Shown piece by piece: positions 35,227 through 43,940 of a DNA stretch of 64,000 bases; positions within the stretch are counted from its first letter, which is position 1, and each line of letters begins with the position of its first letter. Below the pieces are notes generated by a model, which saw only the letters and a list, made by a program, of their open reading frames with translations, was not told the origin of the DNA and ran no database searches. The DNA is taken from NCBI RefSeq assembly GCF_014199535.1, contig NZ_JACHNV010000001.1:1054001-1118000 (forward strand), written 5' to 3'. Source of the DNA: Hymenobacter latericoloratus (GTDB lineage: Bacteria; Bacteroidota; Bacteroidia; Cytophagales; Hymenobacteraceae). Both the position numbers and the translations under genes were made by a program.

Positions 35227-35325
35227 GTAGGGGCGGGGCTTGCCCCCGCCCGCCGTTCCGTAAACCTATTATCGTATTGGGCAGGCAGCGGGCACACGGC
35301 GGGCGGGGGCAAGCCCCGCCCCTAC
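35227..35325. repeat. Perfect 30-bp inverted repeat between aceB and aceA
   Basis: Arms 35227-35256 and 35296-35325 are exactly complementary, GC-rich, with a 39-bp centre. The right arm overlaps the aceB stop codon (35322-35324). There is no T run for termination. Likely an mRNA stability or partial-termination element inside the operon. Confidence 0.9.
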
Positions 35326-36953
35326 GTTAGCTGCTCGTAGGCGGGCACGGTCAGGAATTCGACAAATTTCTTGCTGCTAACCAGTTGGTCGAAAAGGCTG
35401 GCCGCTTCCAGGTAGCGGCCGGCGGCGTAGCGCAATTCGCCCACCTGGGCTTTGATTTTATCCAGCTGGCCGGGCACCAGGGAGCGGTACAGCTCCAGCG
35501 TAAGGGGGCGGCCATCCTGCAGGGTAGTGCCGGGCGTGTGCACCCACTGCCACACCTGGGCCCGACTAATTTCGGCGGTGGCGGCATCCTCCATCAGGTT
35601 ATAAATCGGCACGCAGCCATTCCCGCCCAACCACGACTCCAGGTACTGAATGGCTACGTCGATGTTGAGCTTAAGCCCTTCCTCCGTGATGTTGCCGGTG
35701 GGGGCGCACACCAAATCAGCGGCCGTTACGTGCACGTCGTCGCGCTTATTAGCAATCTGGTTGGGCTGGGGCATCAGGTCATTGAACACATCCAGGGCTA
35801 CCGGCACCAGGCCGGGGTGAGCTACCCAGGTGCCGTCGTGCCCGGCGCGGGCCTCCCGGATTTTGTCCTGCCGGACTTTCTCCAGGGCCGCTTCATTGGC
35901 CTCGGGGTCGTTCTTGATGGGAATCTGGGCGGCCATGCCGCCCATGGCGTGCACCCCGCGGCGGTGGCAGGTCTGGATAACCAGCTCAGAGTAAGCCGCC
36001 ATAAACGGCACCGTCATGGTTACCTCGGCGCGGTTGGGCAGGCGAAACTCTGGCTTCAGCCCCAGTCGCTTGATGTAGCTGAAGATGTAGTCCCAGCGCC
36101 CGCAGTTCAGGCCCGCCGAGTGCTCGCGCAGCTCCCACAGAATTTCGTTGAGCTCGAAGGCGGCAGGTAGAGTTTCGATCAGAACGGTGGCTTTGATGGT
36201 GCACTTGGGCATTTTCATCGACCACTGGGCAAACCCGAATACGTCGTTCCAGAGGCGCGCTTCCAGGTGGCTTTCGATTTTGGGCAGGTAGAAGTAGGGG
36301 CCGCTGCCCCGGGCGCACAGCTCGTGGGCGTTGTGGTAGTAGTATAACCCAAAGTCGAACAGCGCGGCACTGACCGGCTCCCCATCCACCAGCATATGCT
36401 TTTCCAGCAGATGCCAGCCGCGCGGGCGCACCATCAGCACGGCTGTTTCCGCGTTCAGCCGGTACTCCTTCTGCGGGGTCGAAAGCGAAATGGTGCGGCG
36501 CACGGCGTCGCGCAGGTTGCGCTGGCCCTCTACGACGTTGGCCCAAGTCGGCGAATTGGAGTCCTCCAGATCAGCCATGAACACCTTGGCTCCCGAGTTC
36601 AGGGCGTTGATAATCATTTTGCGCTCCACGGGCCCGGTAATTTCCACCCGCCGGTCGAGCAGGTCAGGGGGCAGGGGGGCCACCGTCCAAGGCTTTTCCC
36701 GAATCAGGCGGGTTTCCGGCAGAAAGTCGGGTAGCTGGCCCGCCTCCAAGGCCCGCTGCCGCTCCGTGCGCCGCTGCAGCAGGGCCCGCCGGGTCCCATC
36801 GAAGCGCCGGTGCAGCTCGGCCACGAAAGCCAGGGCCGAGGGCGTCAGGATTTCGGCGTACTCCGGGGAGTAGGCTCCCACAATTCTCACGCGCTCCGGC
36901 ACAAGGTAGGTGGGCGGTGAGGCAAGCGTCTGCGGTTCGGCGATGAATGACAT
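35322..36953 (-). CDS. aceB: Malate synthase (A type)
   Basis: 543 residues, close to the usual A-isoform length. Condenses glyoxylate with acetyl-CoA to malate, completing the glyoxylate shunt. [20 protein letters not shown] (about 110), [14 protein letters not shown] (catalytic region), [25 protein letters not shown] with [21 protein letters not shown], and [28 protein letters not shown] are the standard blocks; the latter carries the catalytic Asp. I start at ATG 36953 ([10 protein letters not shown]); the longer frame up to 37031 would cross the promoter. Promoter at 37005-37035 overlaps palindromes. Its stop lies within the inverted repeat at 35227-35325. Confidence 0.96.
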   Translation of the reverse strand: MSFIAEPQTLASPPTYLVPERVRIVGAYSPEYAEILTPSALAFVAELHRRFDGTRRALLQRRTERQRALEAGQLPDFLPETRLIREKPWTVAPLPPDLLDRRVEITGPVERKMIINALNSGAKVFMADLEDSNSPTWANVVEGQRNLRDAVRRTISLSTPQKEYRLNAETAVLMVRPRGWHLLEKHMLVDGEPVSAALFDFGLYYYHNAHELCARGSGPYFYLPKIESHLEARLWNDVFGFAQWSMKMPKCTIKATVLIETLPAAFELNEILWELREHSAGLNCGRWDYIFSYIKRLGLKPEFRLPNRAEVTMTVPFMAAYSELVIQTCHRRGVHAMGGMAAQIPIKNDPEANEAALEKVRQDKIREARAGHDGTWVAHPGLVPVALDVFNDLMPQPNQIANKRDDVHVTAADLVCAPTGNITEEGLKLNIDVAIQYLESWLGGNGCVPIYNLMEDAATAEISRAQVWQWVHTPGTTLQDGRPLTLELYRSLVPGQLDKIKAQVGELRYAAGRYLEAASLFDQLVSSKKFVEFLTVPAYEQLT

Positions 36954-36998
36954 GGGCGTAGCGGTTTGACAATGAACGGAAAGGAACAACCTCCGGGA

Positions 36999-37047
36999 GT
37001 ATGTCAAACATACGAAAGCGAATTTTATCAATCAAGCGAAAATTCGC
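36999..37047 (-). promoter_or_regulatory. aceBA promoter with overlapping palindromic operators
   Basis: Minus-strand -7 box TATGTTTG (37012-37005) and -33 TTG (37035-37033) with a 20-bp spacer, a full match to the Bacteroidota promoter. The -7 box lies inside the perfect palindrome GTATGT-CAA-ACATAC (36999-37013). A second inverted repeat, GCGAATTTT (37018-37026) / AAAATTCGC (37039-37047), covers the -33 region. Both are placed where a repressor would block RNA polymerase; the divergently encoded regulator at 37265 is the obvious candidate. Confidence 0.6.
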
Positions 37048-37074
37048 TAATTTCTTTAAGTCCCTCTATCCGGC

Positions 37075-37082
37075 TAGCTTTG
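37075..37082 (+). promoter_or_regulatory. -7 promoter box of the glyoxylate-shunt regulator
   Basis: TAGCTTTG, a perfect TAnnTTTG, giving a start near 37088 and a leader of about 175 nt. The -33 region is only TTT at 37051-37053. Confidence 0.5.
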
Positions 37083-37101
37083 CAGGTTTTTACAGGTAAA
37101 G

Positions 37102-37230
37102 TGATAAAGAGCCCGTAAGTGGTTGTCTGCTGCCGGGGGTACCGGAGCGGCTACACCGGTTCGGCAGCAGTTACTGCACGTTTCCTGCGGGGCTAGGCTC
37201 GGGCATCCGCTCGCAGTAGGGTCTTTATCA
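37102..37230 (+). ncRNA. Candidate structured leader RNA (three-way junction) of the ScfR-like regulator
   Basis: P1: TGATAAAGA-(G)-CCC (37102-37114) with GGGTCTTTATCA (37219-37230), 12 bp with one bulge. P2: CTGCTGCCG (37127-37135) with CGGCAGCAG (37162-37170), extended by ACCGG (37141-37145) / CCGGT (37156-37160). P3: TACTGC (37172-37177) with GCAGTA (37213-37218), extended by GCGG (37187-37190) / CCGC (37207-37210). P3 abuts P1 with no unpaired base. The fold starts about 14 nt after the predicted transcription start and ends 34 nt before the ATG. It matches no riboswitch class I know. Confidence 0.45.
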
Positions 37231-37264
37231 TGGCGCTTCTTCTCACCTCATTACCTCACGCACT

Positions 37265-38749
37265 ATGCTGAGTCACGGTCAGGTTGTCCGGCTGATTTTT
37301 GGGCTGAAACTGCGGGAATTGCGCCAGGAACGCGGCTATACTCCCGCCGAGCTGGCCCGCGCCTGCGACGTTTCGGTTTCCTACCTCAATGAGATTGAGA
37401 AGGGCAAGAAGTACCCCAAGGCTGATAAAATTCTGAGCCTGAGCAAGGTGCTGGGCGTCAGCTACGACCAGCTAACGTCGCTGACACTGAGCCGGCGGCT
37501 GGAGCCTATTTCGGAGCTGCTGCAGTCGGATCTGCTCAAGGAGTTTCCGCTGGATATGTTCGGGCTGGACCCGCTGCGCATCGTGGAGCTCATTGCCGAC
37601 GCGCCGGCCAAGATGAACGCCTTCATCAGTACCCTCTTTGAAATTGCGCGCAACTACGAAATGCGGCAGGAGCACTTCTTCCTGGCCGCCCTGCGCTCTT
37701 TCCAGGAAATGCACGACAACTACTTCGAGGAGCTGGAGCAGGATGCGCGCACGTTTATGGTGGAACACAAACTTCCCGCCGCCGCTCCCCTCGACCGCCG
37801 TCAATTGGAAAGGGTGCTAGTAGAGAAGTACGGCTATACTGTTGACCGAACCGGCCTGGATGAGTACGCCCACCTGGGACGTTTGCGCTCGGTATTTCAG
37901 CCCAAAACCCGGCGCCTGCTGCTGCGCCAGGGGCTGAGTGGGGCCCAGGAAGGGTTTGTGCTGGGCCGGGAGGTAGCCTTCAACTACCTCAACCTGCGCG
38001 AGCGGCCCTACGTGAATGCCTCCTTCCCGGTGCGTTCCTTTGAGGAGGTGCTCAACAACTTCAAAGCCTCGTATTTCGCCGGCGCCCTGCTGATGGAAGA
38101 GGAAATGCTGGTGCGCGACCTCACCCGGTTTTTCGCCGCCCGAAAATGGGAGCCGGGCCTGCTGCTGGAACTGCTGGCCAAGTATGATGTGTCGCCGGAG
38201 ATGTTTATGCAGCGCATCACCAATCTGCTGCCGCGCCACTTCGGCATTCAGAGCCTGTTTTTTCTGCGCTTCGACCAGGCCAACGCCTCGGCCGGCTACA
38301 AGCTGACCAAGGAGCTGCACCTCTCGCGCCTGCACAACCCCCACGGCAACGAGCTGCACGAGCACTACTGCCGCCGCTGGATTTCCCTGCGGATGCTGGC
38401 CGAGCTGCGCCAGCAGCCTGCCACTACGGCCCCCAACTACACGCTGGGCGCCCAACGCTCCCGCTACCCTAACAACGACGAATACCTCTGCCTGACCGTA
38501 GCCCGGGCCGGGGCCGCCAACGAGCCCGCCGTGAGCGTTACCGTTGGGCTGCTCTGCGATGATAACCTGCGCCAGAAAATCCGCTTCCTCGATGACGCGG
38601 CCATTCCGCAGCGGGAGGTAAACGAAACCTGTGAGCGGTGCACCATTCCGAACTGCGAGGTACGCGCCGCCGCCCCCGTGGAAGTAGAGCGCCGCCAGCG
38701 CCAGCAGGAGCTGGAAGCGGCCGTGGCTGCTCTGGTAAATGGGGGGTAG
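37265..38749 (+). CDS. XRE/IrrE-type transcriptional regulator of short-chain acyl metabolism (ScfR/RamB-like)
   Basis: 494 residues: an XRE helix-turn-helix (about 10-70, LRELRQERGYTPAELARACD then VSVSYLNEIEKGKKYPKADK), a central domain related to ImmA/IrrE peptidases (about 170-320) whose HExxH zinc motif is not intact (the site reads LLMEEEMLVRD), and a C-terminal domain ending in a Cys cluster (CERCTIPNCEVR). This layout is that of RamB of Corynebacterium and ScfR of rhizobia, which control the glyoxylate shunt and acetate or propionate use in response to acyl-CoA state. It is divergent from aceBA, as in those systems. It has a long, structured leader (37102-37230). Confidence 0.88.
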   Translation: MLSHGQVVRLIFGLKLRELRQERGYTPAELARACDVSVSYLNEIEKGKKYPKADKILSLSKVLGVSYDQLTSLTLSRRLEPISELLQSDLLKEFPLDMFGLDPLRIVELIADAPAKMNAFISTLFEIARNYEMRQEHFFLAALRSFQEMHDNYFEELEQDARTFMVEHKLPAAAPLDRRQLERVLVEKYGYTVDRTGLDEYAHLGRLRSVFQPKTRRLLLRQGLSGAQEGFVLGREVAFNYLNLRERPYVNASFPVRSFEEVLNNFKASYFAGALLMEEEMLVRDLTRFFAARKWEPGLLLELLAKYDVSPEMFMQRITNLLPRHFGIQSLFFLRFDQANASAGYKLTKELHLSRLHNPHGNELHEHYCRRWISLRMLAELRQQPATTAPNYTLGAQRSRYPNNDEYLCLTVARAGAANEPAVSVTVGLLCDDNLRQKIRFLDDAAIPQREVNETCERCTIPNCEVRAAAPVEVERRQRQQELEAAVAALVNGG

Positions 38750-38809
38750 GAAATGCTGTTATAGCGTGGGGACCCTTGTCCTGGGCGGTGGCCTTTAAGT
38801 TGAGGCAGC

Positions 38810-38817
38810 TACTTTTG
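38810..38817 (+). promoter_or_regulatory. -7 promoter box of mltG
   Basis: TACTTTTG, a perfect TAnnTTTG, 19 bp before the proposed TTG start of mltG at 38837. No TTG at -33. Confidence 0.5.
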
Positions 38818-38836
38818 ATAGGTTAATTTTTCCTGT

Positions 38837-39898
38837 TTGCTTTTGACTGCTGCTTCCCGTTCTGTTTTTCGGCGCCTGCTGTGGCCGCTGCTGGGGTTAC
38901 TGGTGCTGCTGCTTGGGGCACTGGGCGCGGCTTGGTACGTGTTCTGGAAACCCAACGTGCGTCCCTCGGCGTTCGGACCCGCCTACCTCTACATTCGCAC
39001 CGGAACCGGCTACGCGGCCGTGCTAGACTCCTTACGGAAAGGTGAGCTGCTCCACGACTTCGGCACGTTTGAGCAGGTAGCCCGCTGGCGCGATTACCCC
39101 CAGCAGGTGCGGCCCGGCCGCTACCTCTTAAAGCCCGGCCTGAGTAACGCCGCGCTGCTGACCCTGCTAGCCCAGGGCGAGCAGGATACCGTGGCGTTTA
39201 CCCTCGATGCCTTCAAATACAAGCCCCAACTGGCCCGGCAGGTGGCCCGCCAGCTCGAAACCGACTCGGTGCCGCTGCGGCAGCTGCTGCAGAATAATGC
39301 CTACCTCCGGCGCCGTTATCAGTTGGATACTACCACCATCCTGACGCTGTTTCTGCCGGGGCCGTACCGGCTGCTCTGGAACACTTCGGCCCCGCAGTTT
39401 CTGGACTCAGCTGCCACTACGCACCGCCGCTTCTGGACCCCGGAGCGCCGCCGCCGCGCCGATTCGCTGGGCCTTTCGCCCGTAGAGGTACACGTACTGG
39501 CCAGCATCGTGCAGCGCGAAACGGCCAAGAAGGAAGACAAGCCGCTGATTGCGGGTACCTACCTTAACCGCCTGCGGCGCGGCATGCGTCTGCAAGCTGA
39601 CCCCACCCTGCTCTGGGCCATCGGTAACTTTGGGGTGAGGCGGGTGCTGAACCGGGATAAGCTGGTCGATTCGCCCTACAATACCTACAAGCACAAAGGC
39701 CTGCCGCCCGGCCCTATCACCTCGGCCAACCGCCAGAGCCTGGACGCCGTCCTTAAACCTGCCCGCCACGACTACCTCTTCTTCTGTGCCCGCCCCGGCG
39801 GCAGCGGCTATTCCGATTTCGCCGTCACTTTTGCCGAGCATAAGAAAAACGCCCGCCGCTACCAACAGTGGCTGGATAGCCTGGGAGTGAAGCGGTAA
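38837..39898 (+). CDS. mltG: Endolytic murein transglycosylase
   Basis: 353 residues. Cuts nascent glycan strands at the inner membrane and sets their length. One N-terminal TM segment (about 14-34, LLWPLLGLLVLLLGALGAAW) is followed by a LysM-like region and the YceG/MltG domain. Catalytic Glu228 is in ASIVQRETAKKEDKPLIAGT; LNRLRRGMRLQADPTLLWAI and SPYNTYKHKGLPPGPI are the other family blocks. There is no ATG: translation must begin at TTG 38837 or TTG 38843, and the -7 box at 38810 leaves room only for these. It follows the regulator gene but has its own promoter. Confidence 0.93.
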   Translation: MLLTAASRSVFRRLLWPLLGLLVLLLGALGAAWYVFWKPNVRPSAFGPAYLYIRTGTGYAAVLDSLRKGELLHDFGTFEQVARWRDYPQQVRPGRYLLKPGLSNAALLTLLAQGEQDTVAFTLDAFKYKPQLARQVARQLETDSVPLRQLLQNNAYLRRRYQLDTTTILTLFLPGPYRLLWNTSAPQFLDSAATTHRRFWTPERRRRADSLGLSPVEVHVLASIVQRETAKKEDKPLIAGTYLNRLRRGMRLQADPTLLWAIGNFGVRRVLNRDKLVDSPYNTYKHKGLPPGPITSANRQSLDAVLKPARHDYLFFCARPGGSGYSDFAVTFAEHKKNARRYQQWLDSLGVKR

Positions 39899-39929
39899 GG
39901 GCAGGAGTTGAACAGTTAACCTTACCTCT

Positions 39930-41555
39930 TCACCACCTGACTACGCGCAGCTGCACGGAATCTTGGCGGGCAACTCGTTGCAAGTGCAGGGTTTGCTCGT
40001 AGCCCAGACCGGTGAATTCGGAGTGCTCCAGGAAAAGCAGGGGCGAGGTAAGCAGCGGCTCCCGCCAGGCGGCCACCGTGGGCAGGTAGCGCAAAGAATC
40101 AAATGCTGCTACGTTGGTAACGCGCCAGTATCCGTCAACGAGCAGGTAGCGGTAGCCCCGCTGGCGCAGTGCGGCGGCTTGCTGAGGAGAGAAAACCGCC
40201 CGTACCGAATCGGTGGGAAAGCGGAGGGGAGCCAGCCCGAGGCCTACGGTACTAAGCACCGGCCCGGCGCCATGCTTCTGCAGCCACGTGGCCACAGCCG
40301 GATAGGAGGAGGGAGCATATGCATAGATTTCGCGCTGAATACGGTGCAGATTGAGCCCTACTGCCCCGATTACCACGGTGGCTAGCCCCACCGCCGGTAG
40401 GCGCCGCAGCTGCAGAAAAGCCAGGGCGTACCACAACCCGTAGGCCCACAGCAAGCCCCGCGGCGCTTTAATCAGCAACGACATTCCGGCCAGCAAACAC
40501 CAGCCCCACACCGCCAGATACAGTTCCGGGGGCAGCGCCTGGCCGCGCCGCAGCCGGCGCACCGCCAGCAGCGGCCCCAGCAGCCCCAGCCACACCACCC
40601 CCGATTCGAAGTCCCAGAGGTAGCGCAGGTAGTAGAGGCCATCGGGCCGGATGGTGGCGGCCCGCCCGGCCGCGTTGGCCGCGTCCGGGAAGGCTACTTT
40701 GTAGTAAATAGCAGGCCACAGGTACCAGGGCAGGCCGGCCAGCACGCCTACTCCACCCAGCACGAGGTAGGGCGCCACCAGCAAACCGGCCACCCGCCAC
40801 CAGTGGCCATGGCGCCAGAGCAGTCCATCGGCCCGCCACCACTCCAGTACCGCCAGAATGGGTAGCGTCAGCAGAAATTTATAGTTGAACCCGAGCCCGA
40901 GCACCAGCCAGCCGGTGGCCCGGTACAACGCCGCGGCGGATGGTAGCTGCAGACGCCGGTAATAAGCCCGCAGCAGGCCGGCAAAGCACAGCAGACTCCA
41001 GGAGCTCATGGTAAAGTCGCGGCCCGAAAAAGTCAGGAACAGGCCCGTGCCGGCCAGTAGGGCCAGCAGGCCGGTTTGCCAGCCGGGCAGCTGGGTTTCG
41101 CGGGCAATAAAAGCCACCAGCAGGCCCAGGGCAGCCACGGCCACCAGCGCGTTCAGGTGCTGAAACACGCGGTAGTCAGCGGTCAGCCACGCGACGGGTG
41201 CGTACACCAGCGAAAACACCGGGCTGCCATGATGAAACAGGTGCAGCAGCTGGCCACGGGCTACTTCCTGCACAATCTGCCAGTTGCGCACGGAATCGTA
41301 GTCGGGTAGGGCCGCACCGGCCAGCCCGTACAGCCGCACGGCTGCCACGAGCAGCAAAGCTGACAATAGCCACGGGAGTTGGGAGCGGAGCGAGGGCAAA
41401 CCGGTAGAAATTGAGACCTTGGTACCATCCCGTGGTAGCGGGGCAACGGCAATATTAGGTTTTCGACCGCGAATAGTGCGAATTACCACCGTCAGCGGCG
41501 TACTTGCGGGCCGGATTGCTACCCCTGCGGGCACACCCAAACTGTTCACTTCCAT
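39930..41555 (-). CDS. Polytopic membrane protein (GT-C-like), function unknown
   Basis: 541 residues from ATG 41555. About 60 polar residues are followed by a TM segment ([20 protein letters not shown]) and then, directly after it, [20 protein letters not shown], an acidic first-loop Asp as in GT-C glycosyltransferases (ArnT/PMT-like). Nine or more further TM segments follow, then a soluble tail (about 420-541) with beta-strand character. GT-C enzymes use polyprenyl-linked sugars at the outer face of the inner membrane; that role here is inference. The ATG lies only 15 bp from the divergent dtd start, so the real start may be further inside, after the low-complexity N-terminus. Confidence 0.65.
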   Translation of the reverse strand: MEVNSLGVPAGVAIRPASTPLTVVIRTIRGRKPNIAVAPLPRDGTKVSISTGLPSLRSQLPWLLSALLLVAAVRLYGLAGAALPDYDSVRNWQIVQEVARGQLLHLFHHGSPVFSLVYAPVAWLTADYRVFQHLNALVAVAALGLLVAFIARETQLPGWQTGLLALLAGTGLFLTFSGRDFTMSSWSLLCFAGLLRAYYRRLQLPSAAALYRATGWLVLGLGFNYKFLLTLPILAVLEWWRADGLLWRHGHWWRVAGLLVAPYLVLGGVGVLAGLPWYLWPAIYYKVAFPDAANAAGRAATIRPDGLYYLRYLWDFESGVVWLGLLGPLLAVRRLRRGQALPPELYLAVWGWCLLAGMSLLIKAPRGLLWAYGLWYALAFLQLRRLPAVGLATVVIGAVGLNLHRIQREIYAYAPSSYPAVATWLQKHGAGPVLSTVGLGLAPLRFPTDSVRAVFSPQQAAALRQRGYRYLLVDGYWRVTNVAAFDSLRYLPTVAAWREPLLTSPLLFLEHSEFTGLGYEQTLHLQRVARQDSVQLRVVRW

Positions 41556-41570
41556 CAGACCCTTGCAAGT

Positions 41571-42020
41571 ATGCGCATTGTAGTGCAGCGAGTTCGGCAG
41601 GCCAGTGTTACGGTGGCGGGCCGCGTTACTGGCCAGATTGGTCCTGGCTTGCTGGTGCTGGCCGGTTTTGCCCCCACCGATGCTACCGCAACGCTGGCCT
41701 GGATGGCCCGCAAGCTGGTGCAGATGCGCATCTTCTCCGATGAGGAAGGCAAAATGAACCGCTCGGTGCAGGATATTGCGGGCGAGGTACTGGTAGTCAG
41801 CCAGTTTACGCTGCTGGCCGATGCCCGCAAGGGCAACCGGCCCAGCTACGTCGGCGCGGCGCCCCCACCGGTTGCTATTCCCTTATATGAAGAGTTTGTG
41901 CAGCTGGTTGCCGCCGAGCTGGGCCGCCCCGTGGCAACCGGCGAGTTTGGCGCCGATATGCAGGTAGCCCTGCTCAATGATGGCCCCGTAACGATTGTGC
42001 TCGACAAAAACGACGAATAA
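41571..42020 (+). CDS. dtd: D-aminoacyl-tRNA deacylase
   Basis: 149 residues. Removes D-amino acids (and glycine) wrongly attached to t[23 protein letters not shown] at the start, the catalytic [17 protein letters not shown] block near 82-98 and the Gly-cisPro motif [10 protein letters not shown] near the end are complete. Followed after 53 bp by a MazG-like gene on the same strand, so both may be co-transcribed as a small quality-control unit. Normal length. Confidence 0.96.
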   Translation: MRIVVQRVRQASVTVAGRVTGQIGPGLLVLAGFAPTDATATLAWMARKLVQMRIFSDEEGKMNRSVQDIAGEVLVVSQFTLLADARKGNRPSYVGAAPPPVAIPLYEEFVQLVAAELGRPVATGEFGADMQVALLNDGPVTIVLDKNDE

Positions 42021-42073
42021 GCGCGGTATCAGCCTCGGAACCACACCCTCACTTAAATACTCCCGCACCGCTC

Positions 42074-42400
42074 ATGACCATCGACGACGCCCAACACACC
42101 GTAGATCAGTGGATTCAGACCACCGGCGTACGGTATTTCAACGAGTTGACCAATCTGGCTATGCTTACCGAGGAAGTAGGCGAGGTAGCCCGCATCATTG
42201 CCCGCCAGTACGGGGAGCAGTCGTTTAAAGCATCTGATAAAGACAAAGTACTGGCCGACGAGTTGGCCGACGTGCTGTTCGTTGTAATTTGTCTGGCTAA
42301 TCAAACGGGTGTTAACCTCACGGAAGCTCTAGAGCGCAACCTGGAGAAAAAAACGCAGCGCGACGCCACCCGCCACCAGCAAAACGAGAAGCTGCGCTAG
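42074..42400 (+). CDS. MazG-like nucleotide pyrophosphohydrolase
   Basis: 108 residues, single MazG-type all-alpha NTP-PPase domain. The metal-binding pattern EEVGEVARII (about 33-42) and DELADVLFVVICLAN (about 62-76) gives the EExxE-ExxD-like acidic cluster. These enzymes hydrolyse dNTPs or damaged nucleotides to monophosphates plus pyrophosphate. The single-domain length and YFNELTNLAMLTEEVGEVAR spelling fit the iMazG/RS21-like group. Located after dtd; its stop is 12 bp before the inverted repeat at 42413-42470, which can end its transcript. Confidence 0.9.
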   Translation: MTIDDAQHTVDQWIQTTGVRYFNELTNLAMLTEEVGEVARIIARQYGEQSFKASDKDKVLADELADVLFVVICLANQTGVNLTEALERNLEKKTQRDATRHQQNEKLR

Positions 42401-42412
42401 TCCGCGTAATTG

Positions 42413-42470
42413 CCCTGAAAGGCGCCAGCCGCAGCGGCTACGTGGCTGCTGCGGCTGGCGCCTTTCAGGG
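42413..42470. repeat. Perfect 23-bp inverted repeat between convergent genes
   Basis: Arms 42413-42435 (beginning CCCTGAAAGGCGCCAGCC) and 42448-42470 are exactly complementary with a 12-nt centre. No T run. It separates the ends of the MazG-like gene and rnd and may act as a bidirectional 3'-end hairpin. Confidence 0.85.
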
Positions 42471-42478
42471 CAGGGGGC

Positions 42479-43654
42479 TTAGCTTTTCAGGTCGAAGGGA
42501 TGGGCCACCTGCTCGAAGTCGATGCCGTGGCGCTCAGCCGTTTCCAGCAGGAGCTGGTGCTGCCAGGGGCGCAGCGTGTAGTTGGCACCCTGCTCCACAA
42601 TATCGGCAATGAGGCGGTTGCTGAGTACCAGGTTGGCCATGATGGGGCTGTGGTCCTCAGCCAGATGGGTTTTCAGCGTTGTCAGCAGGGCTTCCCGGGC
42701 ATCAGCCAGGGCCGCTTTAGCGCCCGTGAGCCGGCGCCGGAACGGAAAACGCCGCTGCTCGGCCGGCAGGGGCGGCTCAGGTTCCCGGCCCTCTTGGGCC
42801 AAGGTTACCAAGCGCTCGGCGAAGGGGCTGCGCTTCAGCTCCGGATGCAGGCCGGGCGCGTTGCGCAGGTGGCCCGTGCTGGTTACGGGCAGGCGGGTCA
42901 GCTCGGCTAGTCTATCGTTGCTGGCTACCATGTAGCTGGGCCGGTCAATGTAGCGGGCTACCTCGTCGCGCAGCAGGTACAGGTCCCGGAACAGCGGCAG
43001 CTCCTGGGGCTGAATCCGGTACTTGCCGGCCAGGCGCAGGTAGGGCCGCTCGTCGCGGGAGTAGCGGACTTCCTCCAGGGCCTTGTTTTCCTGCTCGGCC
43101 CAGGGTGTGCGGCCCAACGCGGCCAGCTTGGCGGCCAGCCGGTCCGTCAGCTCAAACAGGTAAAGCACATCGTTGGCGGCATACTGCTTCTGGGCCTCGG
43201 TGAGGGGGCGCTTCAGCCAGTTTGATTTCTGCTCGCCCTTGTCCACTTCCAGGCCTAATTCCTGCTGAATCAGCCGCCCCAGGGAAATATTATTGTCCGC
43301 TTCTGCTAAAAGCGTATATTGTACGCTCGTATCAGTAATGGTGCGCACATGAACGCCGTAAAGTTCATCGAGTAGCAGGATATCGGACTTGCAGCTGTGA
43401 AATACTTTTTCCACGGCTGGGTCGCGTAGCACCGCCCAGAGGGGTTCCAGTTCCTGCGCCGGGTTGGTAAGGGGTAGGGGGTCGATGAGGAAAACGGTTT
43501 CGCCGTCAAATATCTGAATCAGAGCCAGATTACGGCCGTAGCGGTGCCGCATATCGTCAAATTCCAGATCAATGGCTAAACGGGCGCGCTGGTGAAGGGC
43601 CTGGGCTGTATGAGCGACAAGATTTCCTTCAGTGATGTACTGAATATCAGGCAT
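42479..43654 (-). CDS. rnd: Ribonuclease D
   Basis: 391 residues. DEDD-type 3'-5' exoribonuclease of tRNA and structured-RNA maturation. Exo I LAIDLEFDDMRH (Asp29, Glu31), Exo II in HSCKSDILLLDELYGV, and Exo III KQYAANDVLYLFEL with its Tyr place the catalytic domain at about 1-190. An HRDC domain follows (about 210-285), then a basic stretch RRFPFRRRLTGAK and a C-terminal helical domain. Its 5' end faces the leader of the SusC gene at 43958, so the 303-bp gap holds two divergent promoters. Confidence 0.94.
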   Translation of the reverse strand: MPDIQYITEGNLVAHTAQALHQRARLAIDLEFDDMRHRYGRNLALIQIFDGETVFLIDPLPLTNPAQELEPLWAVLRDPAVEKVFHSCKSDILLLDELYGVHVRTITDTSVQYTLLAEADNNISLGRLIQQELGLEVDKGEQKSNWLKRPLTEAQKQYAANDVLYLFELTDRLAAKLAALGRTPWAEQENKALEEVRYSRDERPYLRLAGKYRIQPQELPLFRDLYLLRDEVARYIDRPSYMVASNDRLAELTRLPVTSTGHLRNAPGLHPELKRSPFAERLVTLAQEGREPEPPLPAEQRRFPFRRRLTGAKAALADAREALLTTLKTHLAEDHSPIMANLVLSNRLIADIVEQGANYTLRPWQHQLLLETAERHGIDFEQVAHPFDLKS

Positions 43655-43825
43655 TTAACGATAGTAATTCGAGAAGGGAGAAAGGTGGCGGGCTACTACG
43701 CTGACCCGACGACAGTTTAGTAAAGGTAGGCAGCCCAAGTTACCAAAACCACTACTTTGCCTGGGGTAAATGGGACTATAGAGTTCGGATTTTATATTGC
43801 TAATTGCAATCATCTTACTTCCAAT

Positions 43826-43924
43826 CCGGTCCGCCTCCGGGCAATTAGTACTATGCATGCCGAATAAATGCATGTACCTTGCATTCTTACCCGCACTTGC
43901 CGGCGCAGCGGACCGGCTTTTTTT
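43826..43924 (+). ncRNA. Extended hairpin with T7 tail in the SusC leader (attenuator or small RNA)
   Basis: Three stacked helices: H1 CCGGTCCGC (43826-43834) / GCGGACCGG (43908-43916), 9 bp; H2 CCGGGCAA (43837-43844) / TTGCCGG (43897-43903), 7 bp with a bulged G; H3 GTAC-T-ATGCAT (43848-43858) / ATGCATGTAC (43868-43877), 10 bp with a bulged T. One C after H1 comes T7 (43918-43924), an intrinsic terminator 33 nt before the SusC ATG. A competing shorter terminator GCCGG / CCGGC (43899-43903 / 43913-43917) uses strands of H1 and H2, so two folds exclude each other. Confidence 0.5.
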
Positions 43925-43940
43925 CACTCTAATCGGCCTC

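Noticed and set aside
37102..37230. Cobalamin riboswitch or hammerhead ribozyme
   Set aside because: CCTGCGG and GCAGTA pieces recall the cobalamin consensus, but the B12 box and the AAGGGAA region are missing; hammerhead core CTGATGA...GAAA is absent.
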